This document shows, piece after piece, positions 8,430 through 16,239 of a stretch of 64,000 nt of DNA. Position numbers and translations under genes: made by a program. Origin of the DNA: Edaphobacter acidisoli (lineage in GTDB: Bacteria; Acidobacteriota; Terriglobia; Terriglobales; Acidobacteriaceae); the NCBI RefSeq assembly GCF_014642855.1, contig NZ_BMJB01000001.1, positions 2,356,001-2,420,000 on the forward strand, written 5' to 3'. Positions within the stretch are counted from its first letter, which is position 1. Every line of letters begins with the position of its first letter. The notes beneath the pieces are model-generated. The model saw only the letters and a list, made by a program, of their open reading frames with translations. It had not been told where the DNA came from and did no database searches.

Positions 8430-11400
8430 CTAGAACTCGACCTTTGCTCCGAGTTGCAGGAAGCGAGCGTTGTGCTGACTGGTTACTTTGCCAAAAGAGG
8501 AGCTGTTCGTGCTGCCGTTGATTCCACCAAGGCTGGCGTAGTTGAAGAGGTTGTAGACTTCCATCCGGAGTTGCAGGTTTGCGCGCTCACGGATGCGTGT
8601 GTTCTTCAGTAGCGCGAAGTCAGTGTTGGCATACCCAGGATTACGATAACCATTGATGACTTCATTCCCTTCGCCCGGAAGCGTTGAGGGAGCTGTGAAA
8701 TCACTGACCGCAAAGACTCCAGGACCCGTAGTGAAACCGCTACCGTTTGATGTGCGGGCAAGCTGGTGGTTTCTGTCGGTTGGGATCTTGTATCCATAGG
8801 TGGGAACGTTTGGTAGATCGCTGTTGGTGCCGTCGGCGTTATAGTCTCCGGGCGACGTCTTCGAGAGCACGCTGCCTGCAACCTCTCCTGATTTCCATGC
8901 ATTTCCATTCGCCACAGTGAAGGGCGTGCCGCTCTGGAGGATGGTGATGGCGCTCGGCTTCCAGCCGTTCGTCAGGAGGTGAAGAAAACCCGGTCCGGCA
9001 TGCAGGCCAGGCAGTGCATAGTCGACTAACATCGAGACACGGCTGGGAACGTCCCAGTACGAGTGCGACCAGTACTGTTTGTAGTTGCCGGTGTTGGACT
9101 GGACCGTTGGGTAGCTGCCGTCGTCGTCCCAACTGCTTGAGCGCGTGTAGGAGGTGTCAATGGAACCACGATGCAGAAACCGGCCCTTGAACTCGGCGAT
9201 GAACGCGTTGTAGGTGGCGGTTGGGCCGTTCGTGGTGTACATGATCTTGCCGAAGTTCTGGTTCAGACGGACGAATTTGCCGTTGTTCTGGATCAGGCTG
9301 CCTGGGAAGTTATTGATGTCGACGCCGTAGTATGCATTGCCGGAACGGCCCGCGGCGTTGGTGAACAGCCCGGTGGAGTGTGACCCTGAGTAGCCCGCTG
9401 CGATCGAGTAGTTAATCCCGAGAGAGCGTTCGAGCGTGACGTTGTAGTTGAAGGTGTTGGACGCGTGCAGGTTGAAGTCGTTCGCGGCGATGTTGGACTG
9501 GATGCCGGTGATACCGCCCGCGCTGTTCAGACCGGTCGTTGGGATTTGCGGATAGGTGAATCCGAATGGGTAGGTGTCAGAGGTGCCGACACTGTAGATT
9601 GGCGCGGGGCCGCTCGAGTTCGATTGGAAGGTGACGGTAACGGGTGCGGGCGGGTTGCCGAATTCGTTCTGGATGTTCCCGAGCGTGATCCAGTCGTGGT
9701 ACATGCCCCAGCCGCCGCGGACAAACCACTTACCTTGTCCGGTCGGATCGAACGCAACGCCGATGCGCGGGCTCCATGCCTTCGGACTACTGCTGAAGGA
9801 ATGCGGGACCTGCTTGACGTAGCCGTTCGCAACGCGGTCCTCGGTAGTTGTGCCCTGGCCATAGAAGAACGTGGCCTCGGTGAATCCGCTGTTGGGAGCG
9901 GGGTTGCCGAAGTTGTCCCAACGGAGGCCGTAGGTGAGCGTGAGCTTCTTATTTACCTTCCAGGTGTCCTGGGCGAAGATGCCGATGGTACCGCCATGTG
10001 CCTGCACGCTCCCGCCTGTGATCCCTGCCAGTTGGCCGGTCACGAGGTTATAAGCAACACCCGTCTCGGTATAGATCTGATCCTGTAAAAACGCAGGGAT
10101 GGACTGGAAGTTATATACCGGCTGCGAGAACCAGGGCCCGAAGAAGGTCAGGTTGTCACCGTGGAAGCCTTGATAACCGACCTGGATGCTGTGTGACTTG
10201 TAGAGGTGAGTGACCGCATCGCGCCAGATGTAGTGGTGCTGCACGTAGTCTTCGTCGGCCTGGCTGACACCGAGCTGCGTTGCCCATCCTCCAGTAACAG
10301 TAATGATGGGCACATGGAACGGGCCGGTCGCGTTGTTGAGGCCCTCCATGCGGAGGAAGCCGAAAGCAGCCTCATTGATAGTGTTGGCATTGAAGGTATG
10401 GGTCTCATTGCCCTGAACGGAACGCACAATGTAGTGCTGCGGCGTGCCGTGGTCCACGCGGACGGACGGCCCGCCGAGATCGAGGCCGGTGCGGTAGTAG
10501 TTCACGTAGACACGGTCTTTACTCCAGTATTTGTCTCCGCGAATGTTGTACTGCAGGCCGTTCCGCGTGGTGGACGCGTTGAAGACACCGTTATCGATGA
10601 TCGGCAACGCACACGGAATGTATGCGGCTGATGCAGTGCCGCAGGTGGTCGGATAGAGGTCGCTTCCGTACGTTGCGACGCTGGTCGTGGAGGCGTTGCT
10701 GGCTGGAAACTGCGAGAGGAGCTTTACTCCAATCGAGTTTGGCCACTGTGTTTTTGCCCAGGAAGTGAACGCCGGATCCTCATAGGTCGTCTGTGAGGTG
10801 CCGGGGACTTGCTGAATAAGAGGCTCCCAGCCAGTGAAGAAGTAGGTCTGCTTCAACTTCGGGACGGGGCCGCCGAGCGTGAACGACATGTTGTTGAGGT
10901 GGTACTTGGCGATTTTAGTGGTCTGTTCGGGCTGGAACTCTGTGCGCGCCTGCAGCCAGTCAGCAGTGTAATAGTCGCTGGCCATCAAGTGATACTTGTT
11001 CGTGCCGGCGCGGCTGGTCATTACTTCCACGATAGAGCTGTTGCGACCGTAGTCCACGTTATAGGTATTCACCTGGACGGTGGCTTCCTGCACGGTGTCA
11101 GGATTTGGAACGAGATTCAAAACGCCGGGAGTGATGTCGCTGGTGATGTCCAGACCATCAAGGACATAGACATTGCCCAGGTTGCTGCGGCCGTTCGCGC
11201 TTGCCGCGACCTCGGTTTCAGCCGCATAGTTGTCGGTTCCCTCTGCGCCGAGGCCAGTAACGCCCGGTGCAAGAGTCGTGAGCGAAAGCAAACTGTGGGC
11301 AGGTAGAGGCAGCGAGTCCAGTTGATCGGTTGTGATGGTCATCTGGGTGCGCGTTTCAGCAGTGTCGAGAACAGGGGCCTGCCCCGTCACTTCGACAGTC

Positions 11401-11816
11401 TGGGATTGAGACGAAATGGTCAGCGTAAATGGCACGTTCATCATCTGGTCGGTCTGCAGACGCACGGAGGTGGTGTGGGATGCGAATCCTTTGGCGGTTG
11501 CAATTACGTCATAGGGACCAGGCGCTACGCTGATGAACCGGTAGTCTCCTTTGGGGCCGGAGGTAGCCGTCTGCGAGACGCGGGTGTCGGTGTCTGTCAA
11601 TGTGACGGTCGCGCCCGGGATCACAGCGCCGGTGGAATCCGACACCGTACCCTGGAGACTGCTCGAAAATTGAGCGTAGGCAGCGGTCGTGAACGCTCCT
11701 GCAACGACCAGTAGCGCCAGAAGTAGCTTGACGGTTGCGCTCATTGCCTGCGTGGGGAGTCCGAAAGATATCTGTGGTCTCGGATATGAATCATTGATGC
11801 TTATCTTGCTGATCAT
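8430..11816 (-). CDS. Oar-like TonB-dependent receptor
   Basis: This 1128-residue outer-membrane receptor has a signal peptide that ends around residue 48 (TAAYA-Q). A carboxypeptidase-regulatory-like domain follows (~50-130), then a plug region (SLPLPAHSLLSL, VLDGLDITSD) and a long beta-barrel that ends in a terminal Phe (LGAKVEF), as expected for BAM recognition. ATG 11816 was chosen because GGAGG stands nine bases upstream; an upstream in-frame start at 11843 lacks one. A LacI-like box lies 50 bases upstream. Neighbouring sugar enzymes suggest carbohydrate uptake. Confidence 0.92.
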   Translation of the reverse strand: MISKISINDSYPRPQISFGLPTQAMSATVKLLLALLVVAGAFTTAAYAQFSSSLQGTVSDSTGAVIPGATVTLTDTDTRVSQTATSGPKGDYRFISVAPGPYDVIATAKGFASHTTSVRLQTDQMMNVPFTLTISSQSQTVEVTGQAPVLDTAETRTQMTITTDQLDSLPLPAHSLLSLTTLAPGVTGLGAEGTDNYAAETEVAASANGRSNLGNVYVLDGLDITSDITPGVLNLVPNPDTVQEATVQVNTYNVDYGRNSSIVEVMTSRAGTNKYHLMASDYYTADWLQARTEFQPEQTTKIAKYHLNNMSFTLGGPVPKLKQTYFFTGWEPLIQQVPGTSQTTYEDPAFTSWAKTQWPNSIGVKLLSQFPASNASTTSVATYGSDLYPTTCGTASAAYIPCALPIIDNGVFNASTTRNGLQYNIRGDKYWSKDRVYVNYYRTGLDLGGPSVRVDHGTPQHYIVRSVQGNETHTFNANTINEAAFGFLRMEGLNNATGPFHVPIITVTGGWATQLGVSQADEDYVQHHYIWRDAVTHLYKSHSIQVGYQGFHGDNLTFFGPWFSQPVYNFQSIPAFLQDQIYTETGVAYNLVTGQLAGITGGSVQAHGGTIGIFAQDTWKVNKKLTLTYGLRWDNFGNPAPNSGFTEATFFYGQGTTTEDRVANGYVKQVPHSFSSSPKAWSPRIGVAFDPTGQGKWFVRGGWGMYHDWITLGNIQNEFGNPPAPVTVTFQSNSSGPAPIYSVGTSDTYPFGFTYPQIPTTGLNSAGGITGIQSNIAANDFNLHASNTFNYNVTLERSLGINYSIAAGYSGSHSTGLFTNAAGRSGNAYYGVDINNFPGSLIQNNGKFVRLNQNFGKIMYTTNGPTATYNAFIAEFKGRFLHRGSIDTSYTRSSSWDDDGSYPTVQSNTGNYKQYWSHSYWDVPSRVSMLVDYALPGLHAGPGFLHLLTNGWKPSAITILQSGTPFTVANGNAWKSGEVAGSVLSKTSPGDYNADGTNSDLPNVPTYGYKIPTDRNHQLARTSNGSGFTTGPGVFAVSDFTAPSTLPGEGNEVINGYRNPGYANTDFALLKNTRIRERANLQLRMEVYNLFNYASLGGINGSTNSSSFGKVTSQHNARFLQLGAKVEF

Positions 11817-11843
11817 CGTTATCAGCCTCCTATTTTTGGCCAA

Positions 11844-12107
11844 AGAAAACGTATTCCAGCATGTGTGTAACGTTTCACCATCACTTCTCTCGAAGATGCC
11901 GGTGGTGTCTCTTGGCCCGCTAACCTGCGGCTGTCAGAAACGCCAACAGGAATTTGTATTTAGTTCGTGACAATAATTAATGAAAATAGGTTTTGTCAAT
12001 ATAGTTTTTTTATTAATCTATATTAATTTTCAAAAATTTGAGCTTGCGCTTATTTAACTCCAAAGCGCGGAAGTAACCCCTTTGAATACTGGATCTTCTA
12101 GAATTGT
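11844..12107. other. AT-rich promoter region between the TonB receptor and a membrane-protein gene
   Basis: The stretch from about 11965 to 12060 is strongly AT-rich compared with its surroundings, with long T and A runs. It lies between divergent genes, so it probably carries promoters for both. No gene is visible in it. Confidence 0.45.
11866..11877. promoter_or_regulatory. Candidate LacI-family operator
   Basis: TGTAACGTTTCA has the CG-centred dyad typical of LacI/CcpA-type boxes, with 10 of 12 positions symmetric. It lies about 50 bases upstream of the TonB receptor start, where a repressor would act. A LacI gene is 9 kb away in the same island. The assignment is inferred from the motif alone. 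Confidence 0.5.
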
Positions 12108-12524
12108 TTGATGGATGAAACTACTGGCGCAAAGACCTGGGCACTGAATCTGACTAGTCTTTTTTTTGTTCTTGTGCAGAGCGCATGTACTGCTGTGATG
12201 GCGATCAGCGGGGTTCGCGTGCTGATTGGGCTGGGCGCGCTGGCGGTGGCCACCGTCGGCATCGACCGACCCGCCATCGGGTATCACCAGAATGCGATCC
12301 GTATTCCGATGCTGACGCTAGCGGCCGTCGGATCGCTCGTCAATCTGTATGTGATCTGGCGGATTCGCTCACTACGGGCTCGACCTGCTTCAGCGTGGCG
12401 AGTGAAGCCAGCGACGCCGAAGCAGGTACGGTCGGAGCGAATACAGATTGCGCTGGCTTATTTGACTCTGGTGCTAGTGGCGTCGGAAAGCATCCTGCAC
12501 CACATCATCCATCATGGTCACTAG
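12108..12524 (+). CDS. Small membrane protein of unknown function, His-rich C terminus
   Basis: The 138-residue protein has about four hydrophobic segments (near residues 10-30, 36-52, 66-84 and 112-128). It ends in HHIIHHGH, which could bind metal. I do not recognise a family. Its 3' end overlaps the 3' end of the convergent anti-sigma gene by 20 bases. Because it abuts the bufferin-type cluster, a link to metal handling is possible, but it is on the other strand and the link is only positional. Confidence 0.65.
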   Translation: MMDETTGAKTWALNLTSLFFVLVQSACTAVMAISGVRVLIGLGALAVATVGIDRPAIGYHQNAIRIPMLTLAAVGSLVNLYVIWRIRSLRARPASAWRVKPATPKQVRSERIQIALAYLTLVLVASESILHHIIHHGH

Positions 12525-12759
12525 CAAGACCGAGTTCGTCGTCGAGGCGGGCGTGGAGGCGTTCGCTGTAGGCAACTGGGAGTTCGAAGACGCGATCATC
12601 GGCGGTAAGGATGAGGATGTTACGCGTGGAGTCAAGAATGGCCGAGCAGAGTTCGCAGTGCTCGAGGTGCTTCTCGACGAGCGCGAGCATCTCGGGGTCT
12701 AGCGAGTGGTCGAGATAGTCGGAGATGTGGTCCCACACGTGTTTGCACTCTAAAACCAT
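12505..12759 (-). CDS. Zinc-finger (zf-HC2) anti-sigma factor, soluble
   Basis: The 84-residue protein carries the H-x3-C-x2-C zinc-binding motif (HLEHCELC, about residues 30-37) of ZAS-type anti-sigma factors. No membrane segment follows, so it should be cytoplasmic. The ATG at 12759 has GGAGG eight bases upstream and overlaps the sigma-factor stop by 10 bases, suggesting coupled synthesis. It is expected to hold the adjacent ECF sigma factor inactive. Zinc or copper occupancy, or thiol oxidation of the finger, would be a plausible signal. Confidence 0.85.
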   Translation of the reverse strand: MVLECKHVWDHISDYLDHSLDPEMLALVEKHLEHCELCSAILDSTRNILILTADDRVFELPVAYSERLHARLDDELGLASDHDG

Positions 12760-13379
12760 GATCGCCACCTCCTTTTTTCCGGGGTTACGCGGCTTTTGAG
12801 CTCGGGCGCGAGCCGCTTTTGCAGCATCAGGCGCGCACGGTGCAGACGGACCTTCACAGCGCTGACGCCGAGGTTCATCGCTTCTGCAATCTCGTTGACG
12901 CTCATCTCCTCGACGTCGCGCAGCATGAAGACCTCGCGGTAGATCGTCGGAAGTTCTTCGATTGCCTGCCTCAGGATGGCGCGAACTTCGCTGCGCTCGA
13001 CAGCTTCGGAGGGAACTTCGCGCCAGTCGCGCAGGAGGGCGGGCGTGATGTGGCGTTGGTCATCTTCGGGTGCATCGAGCGATTCCACTTTGAATCGCTG
13101 GCTGCGACGGAGGCGGGTGCGGGCCTCGTTGAGCGTAATGCTGATGAGCCAAGTGGAGAATTTTGATTGCGCCCGGAAACTGGCGAGGCTGCGGAAGGCA
13201 CGGAGAAATGCCTCCTGCGCAACTTCTTCGGCTTCAGCTTCGTTGCGGAGAAGCGAGAAGGCCATCAGATAGACGCTGCGCTCGAAGGGACGGATGAGGT
13301 CGTGGAACTGGCGCTTGTCGCCGGCGAGAATGGCGGCGATCATTGCGGATTCGTCACGAACTGTTACGACTTCCGTCAT
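12750..13379 (-). CDS. ECF-type RNA polymerase sigma factor
   Basis: The 209-residue protein has sigma region 2 (about residues 27-95, LLRNEAEAEEVAQEAFLRAF) and region 4 (about 136-192, with YREVFMLRDVEEMSVNEIAEA). It therefore belongs to the extracytoplasmic-function group. It starts in an ATGA overlap with the DoxX gene and overlaps the anti-sigma start. Position at the distal end of the bufferin-type operon suggests positive autoregulation of the cluster. A matching promoter upstream of the precursor gene could not be assigned confidently. Confidence 0.92.
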   Translation of the reverse strand: MTEVVTVRDESAMIAAILAGDKRQFHDLIRPFERSVYLMAFSLLRNEAEAEEVAQEAFLRAFRSLASFRAQSKFSTWLISITLNEARTRLRRSQRFKVESLDAPEDDQRHITPALLRDWREVPSEAVERSEVRAILRQAIEELPTIYREVFMLRDVEEMSVNEIAEAMNLGVSAVKVRLHRARLMLQKRLAPELKSRVTPEKRRWRSWF

Positions 13380-13849
13380 GGCTGCTCAAGATGCTTACGG
13401 AACTGCTTTTCGAGGAGCGCATCTATTGAATAGAATCCTGCGCCGAAGATCAAGACCATGAGCGCGGCGAAGAGGAAGGTGTAGGGGTCGGCGTTGTAGA
13501 ACTTGCCGGGGTCTGAGAAGAACGCAGTCAAGGCATCACGGTCGGCAGTCCAGTAGGCGACGAGCATGTTGACTGTGAGCATGAGACCGAAGAGGCGCGT
13601 GGCGACGCCGAGGACAAGCGCAATGCCACCGATGAGCTCGAGGCTGGAGACGAAGTGCGCAGTCACACCTGGCGCAGGCAGGTTGAGGCTGGTGAAGAAG
13701 TCGGTCACGCGGTCGAGATGGTGAAGCTTGCCCCAGCCGCTTTGAATGAGCTGCCATCCCCAGTAGAGCCGGATGATGAGCAAAAACGGCGACTTGAGCG
13801 ATGAGGCCCAGTGGGCGCAGTTCAAGTAGAGTTTGGCGAGGATCTTCAT
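13376..13849 (-). CDS. DoxX-family membrane protein (BufD-like position)
   Basis: This 157-residue protein has four predicted membrane helices and the DoxX pattern (LIIRLYWGWQLIQSGWGKL, ELIGGIALVLGVATR). DoxX-family proteins are regularly found with DUF692 and DUF2063 genes in bufferin/Gig-type operons. Their role there is not settled; redox or quinone-linked functions have been proposed. Its ATG overlaps the stop of the DUF2063 gene (TAATG) and its stop overlaps the sigma start (ATGA), so it is firmly part of the operon. Confidence 0.9.
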   Translation of the reverse strand: MKILAKLYLNCAHWASSLKSPFLLIIRLYWGWQLIQSGWGKLHHLDRVTDFFTSLNLPAPGVTAHFVSSLELIGGIALVLGVATRLFGLMLTVNMLVAYWTADRDALTAFFSDPGKFYNADPYTFLFAALMVLIFGAGFYSIDALLEKQFRKHLEQP

Positions 13850-14751
13850 TACGCGCGGTCTCTTTCTTCGGGCGGGATACAGAACCAGCCGAGTTCCATC
13901 CAGTGGGCGAAGGCGGACTGGAGATATGCGGGGCGCTGATCTTCGGGTGTGTCGCTACCATCAAAGCCTGATTCGATTGCCTCGCCTAATGTTTTTCCGT
14001 CGCGGAGAGCGGAGAGTATTTGGAAGTCTTCGCGGGAGAGGCGCTTGTAGTAGACGGAGTCGTCGTGGCGGTGCACGGCGAGGAAGACGTCTTCGCGCGG
14101 GAGCGAACGGATGGTGCGGAGCTTGCGCGCGATGTAGCCGGTGGAGGCATTGTTGCTGGAGCCGTTGCTGCTGCCGGTTTCGCTGCGGACTGCGAGGAGC
14201 GCGTCGTCGACGGCGTAGTGGGCACGAACAAAGCCAAGGTAGGGTTGCAGCGCAATCTGCGAGTCTTCGCCGACGCCGAGGAGCATCTCGGGTGCGAGGC
14301 GTGGGAGCGCGAGGCCGTCGAAAGCTTCGATGTGTGCCCATTCGAGCGCGGCCATCTCGCGGGCGGCCTCGATGTGCGGGCCGGTGTAGGATGGGTTTTC
14401 GTCGAGCCAGGCGACGAGACGCGAGCCAAGGTTGCGCAGAGAGAAGGAGGTCGAAGGGCAGGCTTCGAGATAGGCGCGCATGAGTGACTGGAAGCGCTTG
14501 CGGCCAACGATGGCCTCAACGCCGGGGAAGTCTTCCTGAAAGCTGGAGAAGAGGCGGAACCAGTATTGGCGGTTGTAGATTTCGAGGCGCTCGAAGGAGG
14601 TGAGGCGGTCGTTTGGCTTGATGAAGTCGGCGGCCTCGGTTGCGTTTGAGCGGCCTGCGGGGTTGCGTTGCTTCATCTGCTCGGAGAGCGTGAGCGGCTG
14701 CATGACGGCGGCGGCCATGCGACGCTGGATTTGTTCGAGAGCGCTACTCAT
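13849..14751 (-). CDS. bufC: DUF2063 (BufC/HvfC-family) partner protein
   Basis: The 300-residue protein begins with the DUF2063 domain (about residues 5-105; LTSFERLEIYNRQYWFRL, followed by FPGVEAIVGRKRF). A C-terminal region of ~150 residues follows. In methanobactin, bufferin and HvfA-type pathways this kind of protein (MbnC, BufC, HvfC) forms a complex with the DUF692 enzyme and presents the precursor peptide. ATG 14751 overlaps the bufB stop (ATGA), which is the tight coupling expected for a two-protein complex. Confidence 0.87.
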   Translation of the reverse strand: MSSALEQIQRRMAAAVMQPLTLSEQMKQRNPAGRSNATEAADFIKPNDRLTSFERLEIYNRQYWFRLFSSFQEDFPGVEAIVGRKRFQSLMRAYLEACPSTSFSLRNLGSRLVAWLDENPSYTGPHIEAAREMAALEWAHIEAFDGLALPRLAPEMLLGVGEDSQIALQPYLGFVRAHYAVDDALLAVRSETGSSNGSSNNASTGYIARKLRTIRSLPREDVFLAVHRHDDSVYYKRLSREDFQILSALRDGKTLGEAIESGFDGSDTPEDQRPAYLQSAFAHWMELGWFCIPPEERDRA

Positions 14752-15614
14752 CGCACGCACTCAGCTTCTTTTTCTTTGGCCGCGACGGCTTGCAGATAGC
14801 GGTTGGCTTTGAGTGCTTCGGCGTGGACTTCGTCGAAGGATGGGATGTTGTCGTCCCACTCGAGCAGGGTTGCTGTTGGGCCGCAACGCTCGATGGCGCG
14901 GGCGTAGAGCTTCCAGACGGGGTCGAGTACGGGATGGTCGTGCGTATCCAGAATGTACTTCTCAAATTTGGAGTGACCGGCGATGTGGATCTGCGCGACG
15001 CGATCGGCGGGGACCGATTCGACGTAAACTTTGGGGTCGAAGTTGTGGTTCTGCGATGAGACGTAGATGTTGTTCACGTCGAGAAGGATGCCGCAGTCGG
15101 CGCGCTCGACGACCTCGTTCAGGAACTCCCACTCGGTCATCTCGGAGACGTGGAACTCGGCGTAGCTGCTGACGTTTTCGACGACGACGGGGACTTCGAC
15201 GAAGTCGCGTACCTGGCGGATTTTTTCCGCGGTGATCTTTGCGGCTTCGAAGGTGTACGGCATGGGGAGCAGGTCGTGCGTGTAACGGCCATCGACACTG
15301 CCCCAGCAGAGATGGTCGGAGAGCCACGGGGTTTTTGTGCGGCGCACGAGCGCCTTGAGGCGTTTCAAATGGTCGCGGCTGAGCTTGTCCGCCGAGCCGA
15401 AGTACATGGAGACGCCGTGCTGGACGACCTTGTACTGATCGAGGATGCTGTCGAGAACGGCAAGAGGGCGGCCGCCGTCGACCATGTAGTTTTCCGAGAT
15501 GATTTCAAACCAGTCGACGACTGGCTTCTTTTCCAGGATGTGACTGTAGTGCGGCACGCGGAGACCAATGCCAACTCCGTAGTTCGTAAATCCGTTAAAG
15601 CGATTTGCCGGCAT
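14748..15614 (-). CDS. bufB: DUF692 multinuclear-iron RiPP-modifying enzyme (BufB/MbnB family)
   Basis: The 288-residue TIM-barrel protein carries the family ligand motifs in order: WFEIISENYM, QHGVSMYFG, SDHLCW, THDLLPMPYT, VVVENVSSY, GILLDVNNIYVS, QIHIAGHS, THDHPVLDPVW and LLEWDDNIP. DUF692 enzymes use a di- or tri-iron centre to convert peptide cysteines into oxazolone/thioamide (MbnB) or thiooxazole-type (bufferin) groups. The gene follows the Cys-rich precursor gene by 113 bases and overlaps bufC. Modification of that peptide's cysteines is the obvious role, though the exact chemistry is inferred. Confidence 0.93.
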   Translation of the reverse strand: MPANRFNGFTNYGVGIGLRVPHYSHILEKKPVVDWFEIISENYMVDGGRPLAVLDSILDQYKVVQHGVSMYFGSADKLSRDHLKRLKALVRRTKTPWLSDHLCWGSVDGRYTHDLLPMPYTFEAAKITAEKIRQVRDFVEVPVVVENVSSYAEFHVSEMTEWEFLNEVVERADCGILLDVNNIYVSSQNHNFDPKVYVESVPADRVAQIHIAGHSKFEKYILDTHDHPVLDPVWKLYARAIERCGPTATLLEWDDNIPSFDEVHAEALKANRYLQAVAAKEKEAECVR

Positions 15615-15666
15615 CGCGCTTGCTCACCCTGTCATTTTGCTGCCAAACCAGATGTTCAAACCAGGC

Positions 15667-15708
15667 GCTTTCCCGCGAAGATTTTTGAGAGCCGCTTCGC
15701 AGGAAAGC
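15667..15708 (-). promoter_or_regulatory. Stem-loop between precursor and bufB
   Basis: Two 14-base arms (GCTTTCCTGCGAAG and CTTCGCGGGAAAGC on the minus strand) pair with one G-U and enclose a 14-base loop. There is no T-run on the downstream side. It may partly terminate transcription, or stabilise a processed precursor mRNA so that the peptide is made in excess of its modifying enzymes. Confidence 0.6.
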
Positions 15709-15727
15709 CCCCGTTCGTTTCGCCAGA

Positions 15728-16024
15728 CTAGCTCGGCATCTTGGAGCCGTCAGTTGCGCAGCCGCCTTTGCCCTTGCAGCTGTTCTTGCCCTTGCATCCG
15801 TTGTCGCTGGACTTGCAACCGCCTTTGCCCTTGCAGTCGTTCTTGCCCTTACAGGAGTGCTTGTCCTTCTTAAAGCTCGTCGAGGTCGCAGACTGACCGA
15901 GGTACGAGCTTGCAGACGAAACCGAGGTGCTGTGCAGCGGAGCAGCGTTGAGAGTAACGGCGCCACCGCCGAGCAGACCGGCTGTCGCCGCGCTCAACAT
16001 CATTGCTTTGAGTGAATTCTTCAT
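15728..16024 (-). CDS. Cys-rich exported RiPP precursor (bufferin/HvfA-like)
   Basis: The 98-residue protein has a Sec signal peptide (about residues 1-27, TLNA-A). A Ser/Thr-rich spacer follows, then a Lys/Gly/Asn-rich core. The core holds six cysteines at 58, 64, 70, 77, 83 and 89, giving a Cx5Cx5Cx6Cx5Cx5C pattern made from two copies of CKGKN(D/S)CKGKGGC. AGGAGG lies six bases before the ATG. Downstream DUF692 and DUF2063 genes mark it as a modified copper-binding peptide precursor. The repeat resembles HvfA- and bufferin-type cores, but the spacing does not match the canonical ones I know. Confidence 0.82.
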   Translation of the reverse strand: MKNSLKAMMLSAATAGLLGGGAVTLNAAPLHSTSVSSASSYLGQSATSTSFKKDKHSCKGKNDCKGKGGCKSSDNGCKGKNSCKGKGGCATDGSKMPS

Positions 16025-16239
16025 CTACATCCTCCTGGGTGTACAGTTTGCCATGGCTGGCTCTCTGTTATACGGTTAGAAGCCTGCTGACAGATTTTGG
16101 TTACGGCTTTTTGTTCTGGAAAGATGAAAATAGCGATGCTGAATCACCCGGCAGCGGCTTCCCACGTAGAGGCACCAGCAGGACCATTAAGGCTGGAGTC
16201 CCATTGATAACGCTATATTTAGGGGTTGTTTAGCTTCGC
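16025..16239. promoter_or_regulatory. Upstream region of the bufferin-type operon
   Basis: This 215-base gap precedes the precursor gene on the minus strand and must contain its promoter. TATAAC lies at 16072-16067 and GTAACC, an ECF -35-like hexamer, at 16104-16099. They are 26 bases apart and do not form a proper pair with each other. No gene is visible. Confidence 0.35.

Noticed and set aside
16067..16104. ECF promoter made of GTAACC and a downstream TATAAC ahead of the Cys-rich precursor
   Set aside because: The 26-base spacing is too long for an ECF promoter; each hexamer may occur by chance.
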